Below the pieces are notes generated by a model. The model was given only the letters and a program-made list of their open reading frames with translations, made no database searches and was not told the origin of the DNA. This document shows positions 30,851 to 41,379 of a DNA stretch of 64,000 nucleotides, piece by piece. This stretch comes from Undaria pinnatifida. Taxonomy: Eukaryota; Sar; Phaeophyceae; Laminariales; Alariaceae. The first letter of the stretch is position 1. Each line of letters starts with the position of its first letter. A program made the translations under genes and the position numbers. The stretch lies in the NCBI GenBank assembly GCA_012845835.1, contig JABAKD010000026.1:9675699-9739698 (forward strand), written 5' to 3'.

Positions 30851-32288
30851 ACAGCCGTTTCATCTATATACTGATGGAGAAAAAAATATTACTTTTCCTG
30901 TAAGAATAATACGTCGTACGAGCGGACGCTCTGGTGTGCTGCTGCCGTGAGACCATCGAGGCCACCGCATGTTTTACCTAAACAAGAGCCAACAAGAGGC
31001 AGGGCGCAGGGCACAGGGGCCCCCAACACAGAGACACGTCACAACCACGGCCAGCTGTCGATCGCGTAGATGGCCGGTAGTCCGTGCTTCGGTGGGTGTA
31101 TCGGAAGTCGTTCGTATTACTTTTGTAGACCGTCGAAAACCCCGTGACATCCGGTTCTGGTGGCAGACTCGCCAGTAAACCCCCCCAATTATTTTTTTCC
31201 ATTATTTTTCTTATCCCATTGCCCCCATTTCTTTTCCTTTCTCTTCTTATTTATTCTTTGTTTCTTTTTTCCAATTGACTTGCGTCTGCTGTGCGTATGC
31301 CTAGTGATAGATCTACGTGTAATATATACGTGGTAGTCTTTCTTGGGTGGCAAGCGGTATAGTCGGTTTTTCCAGGCGCGAGTAATGAAACGTATGCACC
31401 GGTATGGACCCGGCACATCGTAGACTGACTCCTGATTTCACTTTTATATGTTTCTGGTGGAGGCATGAATTGCGTCAGCTGTGATATATGCGTGTACAGT
31501 AGGTGGCCCTATATAGTGCGGGTCACATAGTGCGGGTGTCCGATATTGTGCGGGTGAAATCGTTTAGCACAATATAGACCCCTCTATAGTGGCCGGTTTT
31601 TATATGGTGCGGGTGCCCGGTATAGTGCGGGTGAATTTTCGTGACACATACCCGCGCTATATAGGGCCACTTACTGAACCACCTTGGGTTGTTTGTGTTT
31701 TTCCCTAGGGTATTCCTTAGCTCCAGAGCGACTGGAGCCTGTCATGTGACCATGGGCTTGACTATGCGAGTTAATGTGAGAACCACAACAACAGCAACTG
31801 AAATATGGCCTGTTTCTTGACCTTTAAGCTGCTTCCTGCAAATTTGGTTTTTCTGCCCACATGAGTTTGAACTTTTTCACTATTTTTTCTTCCTTTTTGT
31901 CTAGTAAGTTGAACTTCCTACCATTTGCCGCTAATTTGCCGCCTCTATGCATTAGTTGCGGAACGGTCCAGCTTTCGCTTTCCTTTGATTCTCACCATTT
32001 GTTTTGTACTTGACGAAGCTTCATCGGCTGGAATCTGGGCTTGGCTCATCAGCTCCACACCGCCCAGCACCCCATCGCAACGCTATAGCTCACAGCAACG
32101 AAGCACCGTGCAGTGCCCTACGATGCCCTGCGGCTCAGCTCAGCAGCGCGCCCCAGCGCAGCGCTAGCTCAGCAGAGAGAAGCGCTATGCTTTGCCGTGC
32201 TCTGCCGTCGCGGTCGTTCGTTATTCATGATATCTTAATCTCCGCGTACGCTGATATTTAGGTATTTGGCGCTTTATTTTATATCGCG
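30851..32288 (+). repeat. Module E, copy 2
   Basis: It is collinear with 7,196-8,428, apart from the 180-bp MITE at 31,497-31,676 and small indels. It includes the same CAGCGCA-rich end. Confidence 0.78.
31497..31676. mobile_element. 180-bp TA-flanked MITE (Tc1/mariner-type)
   Basis: The ends are inverted repeats of about 27 bp: CAGTAGGTGGCCCTATATAG on the left, and the reverse complement of the right end reads CAGTAAGTGGCCCTATATAG. TA precedes the left end (31,495-31,496) and AA, a one-base change from TA, follows the right end. Inside are five short copies of a phrase like AGTGCGGGT. Two paralogous loci lack the element and show one TA (7,835-7,836; inverted at 29,140-29,141). It has no coding capacity and would need a transposase in trans. 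Confidence 0.9.
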
Positions 32289-33462
32289 ATATTTGTGTGG
32301 GCACTTTGTGCTGTCTAAAACTGAACATCGCGTTGTTTACTATTTCCACACTCGAGTCATCAAGGGCCCAAGACTCGAGACGAGACGAAGCAATGTTATT
32401 TGCCCCGTCCCGTCCGAGACCCCGAGCAGCGTAGGGCACAAGCAGCCAGGGGTGTGAGACGTGGCATGCACGGCATGGACCAGGTAACGTTGCCTGCGAC
32501 AACTGCTCGCCACAGCAGTATGGACGAGCGGACGGACGCTGGGCGAGACAAGCGAGAAGTGCGTTTATTTTTGTATTTGGGCGGTATACGCCTGAGCTGT
32601 TCTTGGATCTTGGCATATGTAGAGCTTGAACGAATAAAAAGGGGACAACGTTTCCAAATTGGCATCATTTCCCAATTTGAATCTATTTTTTTCCCCGGCG
32701 TCGCTTTTTTCATGGCGGCCTCGAAGAGCTGTTGGCGTTCTCCTGAGTACTACTAACTGTAGTACGGGGAGAGGGGAAAGCTCCGGAGATCCCTCTTACG
32801 AAGTCGGTGAGAATTATTTAAAAAAACTCGCAAACGTATTTGGTTGGTATTATAGAATATCCCACTACTGAGTTACTGAGTTACGTGACAGTGGGTAGTG
32901 CTGTGTCGTGAGTTCGATTCTCACCGCTTCATATTTGTCGTTTTCGAGCGTGCGCGCTGACGACATTATGAATGGTTATTTTGGTAGTTTAAAATGAATG
33001 TCATGTAGCACTACCCACTGACTGAGTCAAGTGATTAAGTAGCTCAGTGGGCAGTGCTGTAGGATTTCTCGGTCAAGTCACTCTGTTCGAAGGGCGCTGC
33101 CCAACGCCTTCCATATCCGTCCCCTATCATATATAGCTGATCGTGAACGCGTACTACGTACGGGAGGTAAGACACACATCCGAGAAAAGCGGGGACGAAT
33201 TTGGATTTTGGATTTCTGGACAGTTTTTTTTCCGAGAACGGGTAAGCGCGTGGCGTACTAACCAATAACGCAGCAGCAATATATACTTGGTACGCTGTTT
33301 TCAAATTCTGAGCTTCAAGAGCAGCAGTAGTAGTAGTAGTTGCTGTTGTACTCACATTAACTCGCATAATCAGGTCCGTGGTCACAGGATACAGGTTCCA
33401 TCAGTAGATAATAATGTTGACTGACACCATAGGCAACACCTCTCTGGGTAGGTAACTCGGCG
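32289..33462. other. 1,174-bp segment present only in the right copy
   Basis: Module copies agree up to ATATCGCG (8,428 and 32,288) and again from TCAACCATCG (8,429 and 33,463). The extra segment begins ATATTTGTG and ends CTCGGCG, with a possible 3-bp duplication (GCG). It contains the tail of a GGTCAGGAG repeat (32,521-32,556) and tRNA-like phrases: TGAGTTCGATTCTCACC at about 32,908 and GTAGCTCAGTGGGCAG at about 33,038. It could be an insertion, or the left copy could carry a deletion. Confidence 0.65.
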
Positions 33463-34565
33463 TCAACCATCGAAATATCATACAGTATGGAGGAGGAAAT
33501 ATAATCTCTATGCAAAGATCCTGTTTTGTTTTAATCAATTATCAGCCCCGGTGGTCTAGTGGTTTTACCCTCGAATACTACTAACTTACGTTAAACGTTT
33601 GGTTGTCCTTGAGTTCGACACCCACTACGATGAGATTTTACTTTATTTGCAAAAATTCAAAAAAAAAAAAAATCAACTACTGACAGCGCCTAGCAGGGGT
33701 ACATTTCGACGCGAGTCGACGAGGGAAGAAAATGCTGGATCCTCCTCGCGGTAAAAATGAAGGCACGTGCCGAAGTGGGGAGGGAGGAGGAGGGCCCGCT
33801 ATGTGACCCCGGATCTGAGTTACTACTGAGAGGGAGCGCGGGAGTGGTGCGAGGATAATAAATGGGATAAAGAAAAAAAAATGTTGCAAAGGTATACTAT
33901 TGCTTCCAGTAAATAATATGTTAGTCTTTAGGAAATACGCACGGCATTATTAGTAGTCGTCATGGTGAAGGCACTCCGGATAGTATGTATTGAGGGGACG
34001 CGTCCGATTTCGACAACGTGAAAGGACCCACGAAGCAAAGACAGCAGACACACATATCCCGCCTTCCCGAGAAAAAACAGAGAAGAAGCGCTACGCCAAC
34101 CTCCCGTACGAGCACAGCCACCCCCGCACCTATCTTACTTAGACAACGCCGCCGCAACGAGAGATGGCCCTCCTCTTCTTCGTTTTCCTCCTCGCCCGCG
34201 ACCACGCAGACCAACCAATGCGACAGCCTCCACGTAACAAACAAAGCAATCTTCTTCCAAAACCTCGCCAACTGAAATGGCCCCATGTCGACGTTTGATG
34301 CAAACCTACGTTGCATCCTGTGTCGACTTCGAACCTCCATTGCCACGCGGACAGCAGTGCAGTCTCTTCATTAATGCCAAGGCCTCTTTCGTTTCGCCTA
34401 GGTGCGGCGAAGGTTTTCAGTACTCTTTTCGGTGTTTTTGTTTGATTGACGCCAACTTTTACTTGACGGCGCATTTAACAGTGTGTTCCGCCATCCGTGC
34501 ATTCTTTGTTGTATAATATTGCGTTTTTCTTCTGTCAAAGTATGACACAATCCCATGTTCGTATT
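33463..34565 (+). repeat. Module F, copy 2 (with SINE-like copy 2)
   Basis: This is collinear with 8,429-9,535. The SINE-like part has TGGTCTAGTGG (33,552-33,562) and GAGTTCGACAC (33,611-33,621) and ends in a run of A (33,660-33,671). It carries a short insertion between the boxes relative to copy 1. Confidence 0.7.
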
Positions 34566-34690
34566 AAACTCTTGGCATTACTTTAAAGTTCAATGCATGC
34601 CAAATCGGACAGCTGCACCTTAAGTTGTCGAAATGCTGCCCTGCCCTACCCGAAACATGGGCGCCGGCGAATGCCGGCGCCCATGAAAGT
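34565..34690 (+). repeat. Hairpin-ended module, copy 4 (perfect palindrome)
   Basis: The inverted repeat at 34,659-34,682 is perfect: GGGCGCCGGC, loop GAAT, GCCGGCGCCC. The downstream CGGAGC tail is missing and the composite repeat starts at once. Confidence 0.8.
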
Positions 34691-35460
34691 ACACTCCTGC
34701 TGTGAGATCGAAGATTACGTCGAAACTCATCTTTGCAAGCTGTGTGTGATCCTTCGATCACGCGTATCACGCATATATGTAGGGGCTTGCTATTAAACTC
34801 GTGGTGCTAGGTCTAGGCGTTCGTGCGGGTGGTGGGGAAGGAGGGGGCGTTGGGGGGGGTTGGGGGGGGGGGGTTATTAAAAGCTAGGTCATGGATGGCT
34901 AGAAAGATGATGACGTGATATCAATTGCGTAGAAGTATTTATTGCTGTGGCCGATTTCGATTGTAGGTGGGGCGTTTAAACAAAACAGCGGGGAAAAAAA
35001 AGAAAAAAAGGGGGGAGGGGGTGGGCGGCGGAAATGAATTGGAGCTACGGTGTGGACATCTGAATAGATAATGAGGTGATATCAGCTGGCTGGTAGTGTT
35101 TATTATTCTGGCAGATATTGATTTTAGGTGGGGCGTTTGAACATGAGGGATCGGGGCGGGGGGGCGGGCGGGACACTTCAATATGCGCGCGGAAACTATA
35201 AATTCTTAGAGGGGACAAATCTGCCGGTTGTAGGAAGAAGACAAGGTGGGGCGTTCGAACAAAAAAAGGGCGGGAAAAAAGTGGGGAGGGGGCGGGTGGG
35301 GGAAGCGGAAATGAATTGGAGCTACAGCATGGAAGGCTAGAAAGATAATGAGGTGATATCAGCTGGTTGGTAGTGTTTACTACTCTGGCAGATATTGATT
35401 TTAGGTGGGGCGTTTGAACATGAGGGATCGGGGGGGGGGTACATTATACGATCATTATTT
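34690..35460 (+). repeat. Composite G-rich repeat, copy 3, with internal tandem units
   Basis: After the CACTCC(T/A)GCTGTGAGAT segment comes a G-rich region that repeats a unit with GATGAGGTGATATC-like text, GTGTTTATTA and GGTGGGGCGTTTGAACA. Units lie near 34,910, 35,070 and 35,345. G runs reach nine or more. Confidence 0.7.
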
Positions 35461-35474
35461 TTGGCGGGGATTTG

Positions 35475-36000
35475 GTCAGGAGTTTTTATTCGTCTCGGCC
35501 TCAGTTTGCGATTCGTGAAACTGGAATTCTCGGTCAAACAGGTTCGTTCGCGCACCGTCCTCGGAGGGCGGCTCAAACGCTCCTTGCCCTGCCGTATCCG
35601 TTCCACACCTCGACGTGAACGCGGACGGATGCCGAGCGAGACAAGCGAGAAGTTGTAAAAATATCGCCTGTCGAGGAGGAATTCCTGAGAGTTTTGTCGT
35701 ATCTTCACGTCTGCATGCAGCGCCTGGATGATTTAAAAAATCAGCATCATTTCCAAGCGGTAGTTAGTTGCTATTATAATGTTTTGAAATTTGCGGTGGC
35801 ATACTCTCGAGCGTTTCTTTTGATTGACGTCTGCAGGGTTTGAACGAATGAAACATGTAAAAGTCTTCGGGGGGCGGCTCCAACCCGTAAAAGTCTTCGG
35901 GAGGCGGCCCCAACGCCCCTTGCCCTTCCCTATCCGTTGGGCACCTCGACGCAAACGCGGATGGATGCTGAGCGAGACAAGGGAGAAGTTGCAAAATATT
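35475..36000 (+). repeat. GGTCAGGAG hairpin repeat, copies 6 and 7
   Basis: Copy 6 (35,475-35,665) is nearly full. Copy 7 (about 35,868-36,000) is partial, and its hairpin segment is duplicated: GTAAAAGTCTTCGGG occurs at 35,858 and 35,888. Module C-like sequence joins them. Confidence 0.7.
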
Positions 36001-36332
36001 GTATTTTAATGAGGTAATCTTGCGATTTCATGTGTATTTTAACGTCTGCAGCGTCTGGACAATTACCAAAAATAGCATCATTTCCAAACGCTAGGTAGTT
36101 GTTAAAGTCTTGAATTTTGCTGTGATATTCTCTCGAGCGTTTTTGTTTCGCCGGACGTTTGCGGGGCTTGAGCGCGTGCTATAATACTAGTAGTAGATCG
36201 CTCATATTCGTCTTTTTATGTTATTGCGTTTGGTGCTGTTGAAGTGTTTCTCATTTTGAGCGTGCTTGGTCTGCACGTCAACCTGATATAAGCTCGAAAT
36301 CGTTATTTTGCGTGACCATAGGCTATGTTTTA

Positions 36333-37061
36333 AACAGTCGGGTTTGTCGGTCGAAAACGGCCAAACCGGGCTTTCTTGTACAGTCGAATTATGGCTTTTT
36401 TGACCCAACTTTGTTCGGCTGACTTTTCCAACTGGGCGATCCAGTCGACAGGATCTGTTAGTCGAAAAACCCAGTCAACAAAAATGTCACACGTTCATTT
36501 TGAACCCATCGCATCGCTCATCCCACCACAAAATACACACCCACACGTTCACACACCCATGTACCAGGTACCACACAGCAGTATCATACAACGACGCTGC
36601 CTTGGCTATCAATGCTGTTGCTTCTCTCCGCAAGTCAGCGTGGCGCACTCCTAGCTCCGCTCGCCAGGAGCGTGTATCACACGATAGCAGTTGCGCGCGT
36701 TATCGATGCCATCGTGCCAACAACGGCTACGTCTTCTGTAGCTTTGGCGGCTCTTGGCTGAGTGCAATGCCACGAACGTAGCTTTGGCGGTTTTCAACTA
36801 AGCCCAACGACACTAACCCGCTTGGATAAAGGTCCGTCGAGCGTGAAGCACGGGTTGCTCGCAAAGAACGCGCGAAGCGCAGAGCTGCCAACCGATTTTC
36901 GACTGCCATAAAGCAGTACTCCCTCACACCAACCACCTCTAGGAAGAGCATTGAAACTATAAAATCGACTCGACTGACGATAAGAAGAAGGACCAGAAGA
37001 ATCCACTAAAAACACAGTCCAGTCGAATAGGGCTGTTTTCGACTGGCGGAATCCGGCTGTG
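36333..37061 (+). mobile_element. 729-bp pogo-like DNA transposon derivative
   Basis: Both ends share an imperfect inverted repeat of about 30 bp. The left end reads ACAGTCGGGTTTGTCGGTCG and the reverse complement of the right end reads ACAGCCGGATTCCGCCAGTC; each is followed by AAAAC(G/A)GCC. TA flanks both sides (36,331-36,332 and 37,062-37,063). The plus strand has SYNDAALAINAVASLRKSAW, which resembles the start of a pipsqueak-type HTH of pogo transposases. Farther on is a basic run, REARVARKERAKRRAA, as in their C-termini. The DDE core is absent, so it is an internally deleted derivative. It interrupts a fragment of module B. Confidence 0.65.
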
Positions 37062-37140
37062 TAAGAAATGGACCTATTACGTAATTGACGTCTGCAAGGA
37101 GGAGCAGTGAAGAATTTGTATAACTTCGGGTGAATACGCG

Positions 37141-37512
37141 TGTTATAAGGCTTAGTTTGGGTAAGCTATTGGTTAACCTTTTGCAAGTGGTCAAACGGAT
37201 TAATACCCCACTAAATTCCTTAACAAATGACGTCGTCGACAGACCATGGGTTTTTGGGTCGTAGGTTCGATCCTCACCATCCACAATAATAAACTTTTCA
37301 GATTTTCCCCATGTCGAACTTGAAAAATACTATCCCTGGTACCCCAGAAAATGAGACGGCTTGGATATGGACGGAGGTCCGCCGTATATCTGGCCGACCT
37401 GCTATCCCGCTGTTTCAGGGGGGGAGAGTGTCATAAGGCTTAGCTGGGTAAGCTATTGGTTAACCCTTTGCAAGTGGTCAAACGGACTAATACCCCACTA
37501 ATAACCTTAACA
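37141..37512 (+). mobile_element. 372-bp TRIM-like LTR element
   Basis: Direct repeats at 37,141-37,225 and 37,429-37,512 start TGT(T/C)ATAAGGCTTAG and end CCTTAACA, so they have TG...CA termini. A strong polypurine tract, AGGGGGGGAGAG (37,417-37,428), abuts the second repeat, as expected for an LTR element. The internal part is about 203 bp with no ORF. It contains a B-box-like GGTTCGATCC (37,264-37,273). A candidate target duplication is short (CGCG before, CGCT after). It must rely on proteins of a full-length element. Confidence 0.82.
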
Positions 37513-38059
37513 CGCTCCTAAAAAAAAAATATCTGATAAAAACATTAATTGGGTACGCGCCAACAACAACGTGCAACAACGATGGACAACCTACGGAAAG
37601 AAAAAAACAAATAACGCGCGAGTGATGATGTGCTTTTTGTACACGTATAGACTATACTACGAATTTTGCGAAAGGTTCCCTACCGGCGGGAACGAAGGCG
37701 GGGATACAACTTCATTTAGGATGTAAAAATCTAGATGGGCACCCTTCATAAACAAAAGAAAAAATCCCTAGATAACGTGCATGATGCAAACGACCAGCCG
37801 AATTGCGACTGCGTGAACAATTGCGAGCTTAGCTAGTACGCTTTGACTCAATAGCCGAACGTCTTTTGCGCAACCTATTATATGCAAGTGGCTATAACGT
37901 GATGGGAAAAATAAAACAAGTGAAGTCTATTTCTGCTGCCGTAATAATACGATACCCAAACATGTTGCACCTATCGACTCGCTCTGGATTGACTGCTGTA
38001 TTATGCAATTGGTCCATGTACAACTTCTCTAATCACACGCAGCGGACATGGTCAGTGAA
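37513..38059. other. Unassigned sequence
   Basis: No repeat match or domain was noticed. A 74-codon plus-strand frame (37,866-38,090) runs into the module B tail and has no recognisable feature. Confidence 0.35.
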
Positions 38060-38415
38060 CTTGCTGACCCCGGGATGCTTGACTGAATAAAACTGTCTTA
38101 AAAAACGCACTCGACACGTTTCGTCGCCAGACTAAATGGTCATTCGGCGTGTGCTCGGATATATCCGATCGAAATCTGATGAATGAAGCTCGGAATCGGA
38201 TTCACTTAGAAAACGGTAGCTATGAATAGTAGGGTGTTGCTATGATTGTTGTCTATATACAACTCTTGGCATTACCTTACATACTGTACGCGCAGACTAT
38301 GATTGTGTGGTGACTTTTTTTACTATACCAAGTAAGTATTGAATCGAACAATTCGAAGTGCTGCCCTGCCCTACCCGAAGCATGGGTGCCATCCTACGCC
38401 GGCACCCATGCGGAG
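38060..38415 (+). repeat. Module B tail fragment and hairpin-ended module, copy 5
   Basis: 38,060-38,230 matches the end of module B (26,925-27,110). 38,268-38,415 is the hairpin-ended module, with arms GGGTGCC (38,384-38,390) and GGCACCC (38,401-38,407), then ATGCGGAGCTTTTG. A full module B copy starts right after it, so two module B units lie in tandem. Confidence 0.7.
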
Positions 38416-38429
38416 CTTTTGTAGTCCAT

Positions 38430-40085
38430 GATTATTCGACCATTATTATGCCAGTGAGTCAAATACGCACTGTATTGGCCTAGTTTCACGCTTTTTTCCA
38501 TGGTTGATGTTATTATTCTCGAGTCGAGCCAGTCTCAGTTCGACATATTTTGATGTTGTATTCTTTGGACACCCCGTTTTTGTTTGAAATTAAGCATGCA
38601 TATAACCGGGGGGGGGGGGGTGAATCCTGCATACGAATGGCTCTAACTCGTCCATTTACATCGCGTTTTGTGCTGCTGTCGCTGTTCAAGCAAGTAATTC
38701 CCATCGTCATTTTGAGCGTGCTTGGTCGGCACGCCAACCTGAGGTAGGCTCTAGATCGCTATTTTGTGCGACCTTTAACATGCCAAAACCTCGTTGAACT
38801 GCGTTCGTAATGCGATGTATGCCGTATGCGAGAGGTATGCGAGAAAACCCGAGTCGGTTGAGATGGTTGTGAGCCTATTGGGTCAAAGCCTACCAGCCAA
38901 TCACCAGAAATAAGCCAATGGAGTCAGGGTTGACACGCCGTGCGGGGAGGTATCGACCCGGGAGATCATCGCTATAGCTCCCGCGTTGTTGGAGCTGTAG
39001 AGATTCGGAGGATTTCTGAAACGGGGATGGGGCCCTATCTCCCCCGTGTGCGACCAGACTGCCCCCCATCGGTTGGTGGGCCTCTATCATCCTCCTAGGG
39101 TGAGGGGCTTGAACCAATCAGCGATTCTGGCCAATGGAACTGGGGTTTCCACACCGTGAAAGGCAGTGTCGACCCGAGAGAACTTGATTTTTTTCTCCCG
39201 TTCGTCTAATGTTTAAATACATGGATTGAGCCCTGGACCGGGGGTGGGACCCTATCGTCCCCCGGTGGAGCTAGCTCTCTATAATATACGAACCCCAGCG
39301 AATCAGAGATCGGCCGGTCGATGGCATTGGGGATTTCCACACTGTGCGGGGAGGTATCAATCCTGGTGATATATCGGTATTCGTTCCCGGGTTATCGGAA
39401 TTGTATTTATGTGATTGGTTTATGATTCTGGGAATGTACCCTATCGTCCCCCGATGACGTTTACATTTTGTACGATCCCCGGTCAATGAGCGACCTGCAA
39501 TCAGAATAAAAGGCCAAACCAGGTAATATACGTGAATATTTTCGTCTTAAACTCCATCTAGCCTGCAACTCTTAACTAACAAATTCTTAGTTCAGTGCTA
39601 TCGCGTACTACAAATATTCCATCGACCAGACGAGAGCGGTCTACAGCAACAAGGTATATATTAGCATTCGAGAAATTGAGTGACGAAGGCAGCGACACCG
39701 TGTTGCACGCCTAGAACACCGCCAGCAAGTCTCTTTACAATCGCTATAAACACGCAGAAACACAGTCGGTCTGCGAGCCCCGGATCTAGATCTGATGGTA
39801 TCATGCATGTAGCAGAAGAAGCCGGCTTAGTGCGCGTCTGTCAGTGGCTACGTAGAGAACATGCAGCAAACATTTGGCCCTCTCTATGCTGGCCCTCGAT
39901 GCTTGATTGAGTCGAAACGTCAAGAAACGCGCTCGAGACGTCTCTTCGTGGCCAGACTAGAGTGTCAGTCTGCGTGGGCTCGGATTATCCGATGGAAAAA
40001 TATATGATAAAGCTCAGAATCGGATTCACGCAAGAAATGGAAAAACGGAGGAAACGACAGAAGAAGTAAGTAGTCGACTGTTAGT
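38430..40085 (+). repeat. Repeat module B, copy 3
   Basis: Collinear with 25,560-27,130, with high similarity throughout. Confidence 0.8.
39680..39910 (+). pseudogene. Ankyrin-like ORF in module B, copy 3 (start lost)
   Basis: The frame is open over the same 76 codons as at 26,704, but the start codon is GTG (GAGTGACGAAGG). Differences from copy 2 are mostly single substitutions (HVAEEAGLVRVCQWLRRE), and the length is unchanged. Confidence 0.45.
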
Positions 40086-40087
40086 TA

Positions 40088-40250
40088 AATCAATCTCTTG
40101 GCATTACCTTACGTTCTACACGCGTAGGCTATGTGTTGTGTGGTAACGGTTTATATTCTTTATCGAGTATTGATTCGAACAAGTCGAAGTGCTGCCCTGC
40201 GCGACCCGGAGCATGGGTGCCGGCGAATGCCGGCACTCCTGCGGAGTTCT
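40088..40250 (+). repeat. Hairpin-ended module, copy 6
   Basis: Arms are GGGTGCCGGC (40,215-40,224) and GCCGGCACTC (40,229-40,238) around GAAT, then TGCGGAGTTCTTG. Unrelated sequence (element 2 side) follows from about 40,252. Confidence 0.75.
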
Positions 40251-40254
40251 TGTA

Positions 40255-41160
40255 AAATAGGTGAAAACCCCGGGTGAACTGATGTCCGTCGAGGAACACT
40301 GGGGTGTCTGGGGTAGCACCGCGGGATCCGAGACCTTGCGCAGTCCTGCTGCGAACCCGGCACAGTGGCCGTTGTCATCCGATACATGAGCCGTAAAGCG
40401 CGTAGAAGCGAGTGAGGAGGTGGACGTATGTGGCCTGACCTGCCGGCGGCATTACCACCGCGTTGCTTTGTTTTTCGCGCTCGGATACAGGCGAAGCTGG
40501 AATAATGAAGACCGGAAAAGGAGGGGTGGCCCTCCGACCCTCGTAGGATGAACGGAAAGAGTTCGGCGGGAATCGCGGTTCCCAACGTGGTTCCGGGCCA
40601 AGAGGCAGGATACGATTTGTCCATAATCGGTAAGAGTGGGAGTGTAGTAGGTAGTCCTATCTCCGGAGCGAGCGCAAGTAATGACCCAGCCGCCCAAATC
40701 CACCCAGCCAACATAATACCACCGTTTGCGCAAGCGCCGCCGCTTCTTGCAGTCGAGAAATGAGCGGGATAGGCCGTCCTGACTGTGCACAGACGCGGGA
40801 TAAGCTACCAAAGCAATCACCCGCTCGTAGCAACGAAAACGCGTTGAGCTTATTGGAGATCCCAACATGAGCCACTGTCTCACGCCAACGGGGTCATGAG
40901 CGGGCTGGCGTCAATTGATCCAATGGAGTCAGAGATATCCCCCACCGGTACCATGTTTAGAGCCCGGGGATGTTTTAATACAGAAGCGACATCTGGCCCA
41001 CCTAGAAAATATCGCGTATGTTTCACGCCGACAGTGGCAAACCATACAGTGAGCGGTAACGGTCACGGTAGTGGTGGCAACGCCGGGTGCGAGGTACAGC
41101 AATCACAAGTGAAAAACGCAAAATTGAGGCGAACAGTAGTATGGCACGAAAAATAAATTG
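40255..41160 (+). pseudogene. Possible gag remnant of element 2
   Basis: In the phase of 40,548-41,156, with several stops, there is a Pro/Ala-rich stretch (HPANIIPPFAQAPPLLAVEK). This is followed by MSGLASIDPMESEISPTG and a charged end with EVQQSQVKNAKLRR that could be the start of a coiled coil. It lies where gag should be, upstream of the protease, but I see no capsid or zinc-knuckle motif. A 184-codon minus-strand frame over the same DNA is probably its shadow. Confidence 0.3.
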
Positions 41161-41379
41161 GGGTTTCTGTCGAGGAGGCGGCGTTTTTAGGAGGAAGTTT
41201 TAATCTGCAGCCCAGGTCACAAGTAATTGAGATATGTTCTCGTATAGCGTAGCCGAAGACCGTCATAAGTCTATGACGACCAGATCGTTGCAGGCACCTA
41301 TATCAGTGGCAAGAGAGGAGCAGCGCCAGAAGCAAGCTGTAGTCAAAATGAGGAGACCTAAAACCCCTCAACAGCAGCA

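Noticed and set aside
32880-32935. Possible tRNA gene with a T-arm-like GAGTTCGATTC
   Set aside because: A cloverleaf with paired acceptor and anticodon stems cannot be drawn; it is better seen as SINE-like debris.
40160-40714. 184-codon minus-strand frame
   Set aside because: No domain is visible, it begins inside a dispersed repeat, and the plus strand carries a more plausible gag-like remnant.
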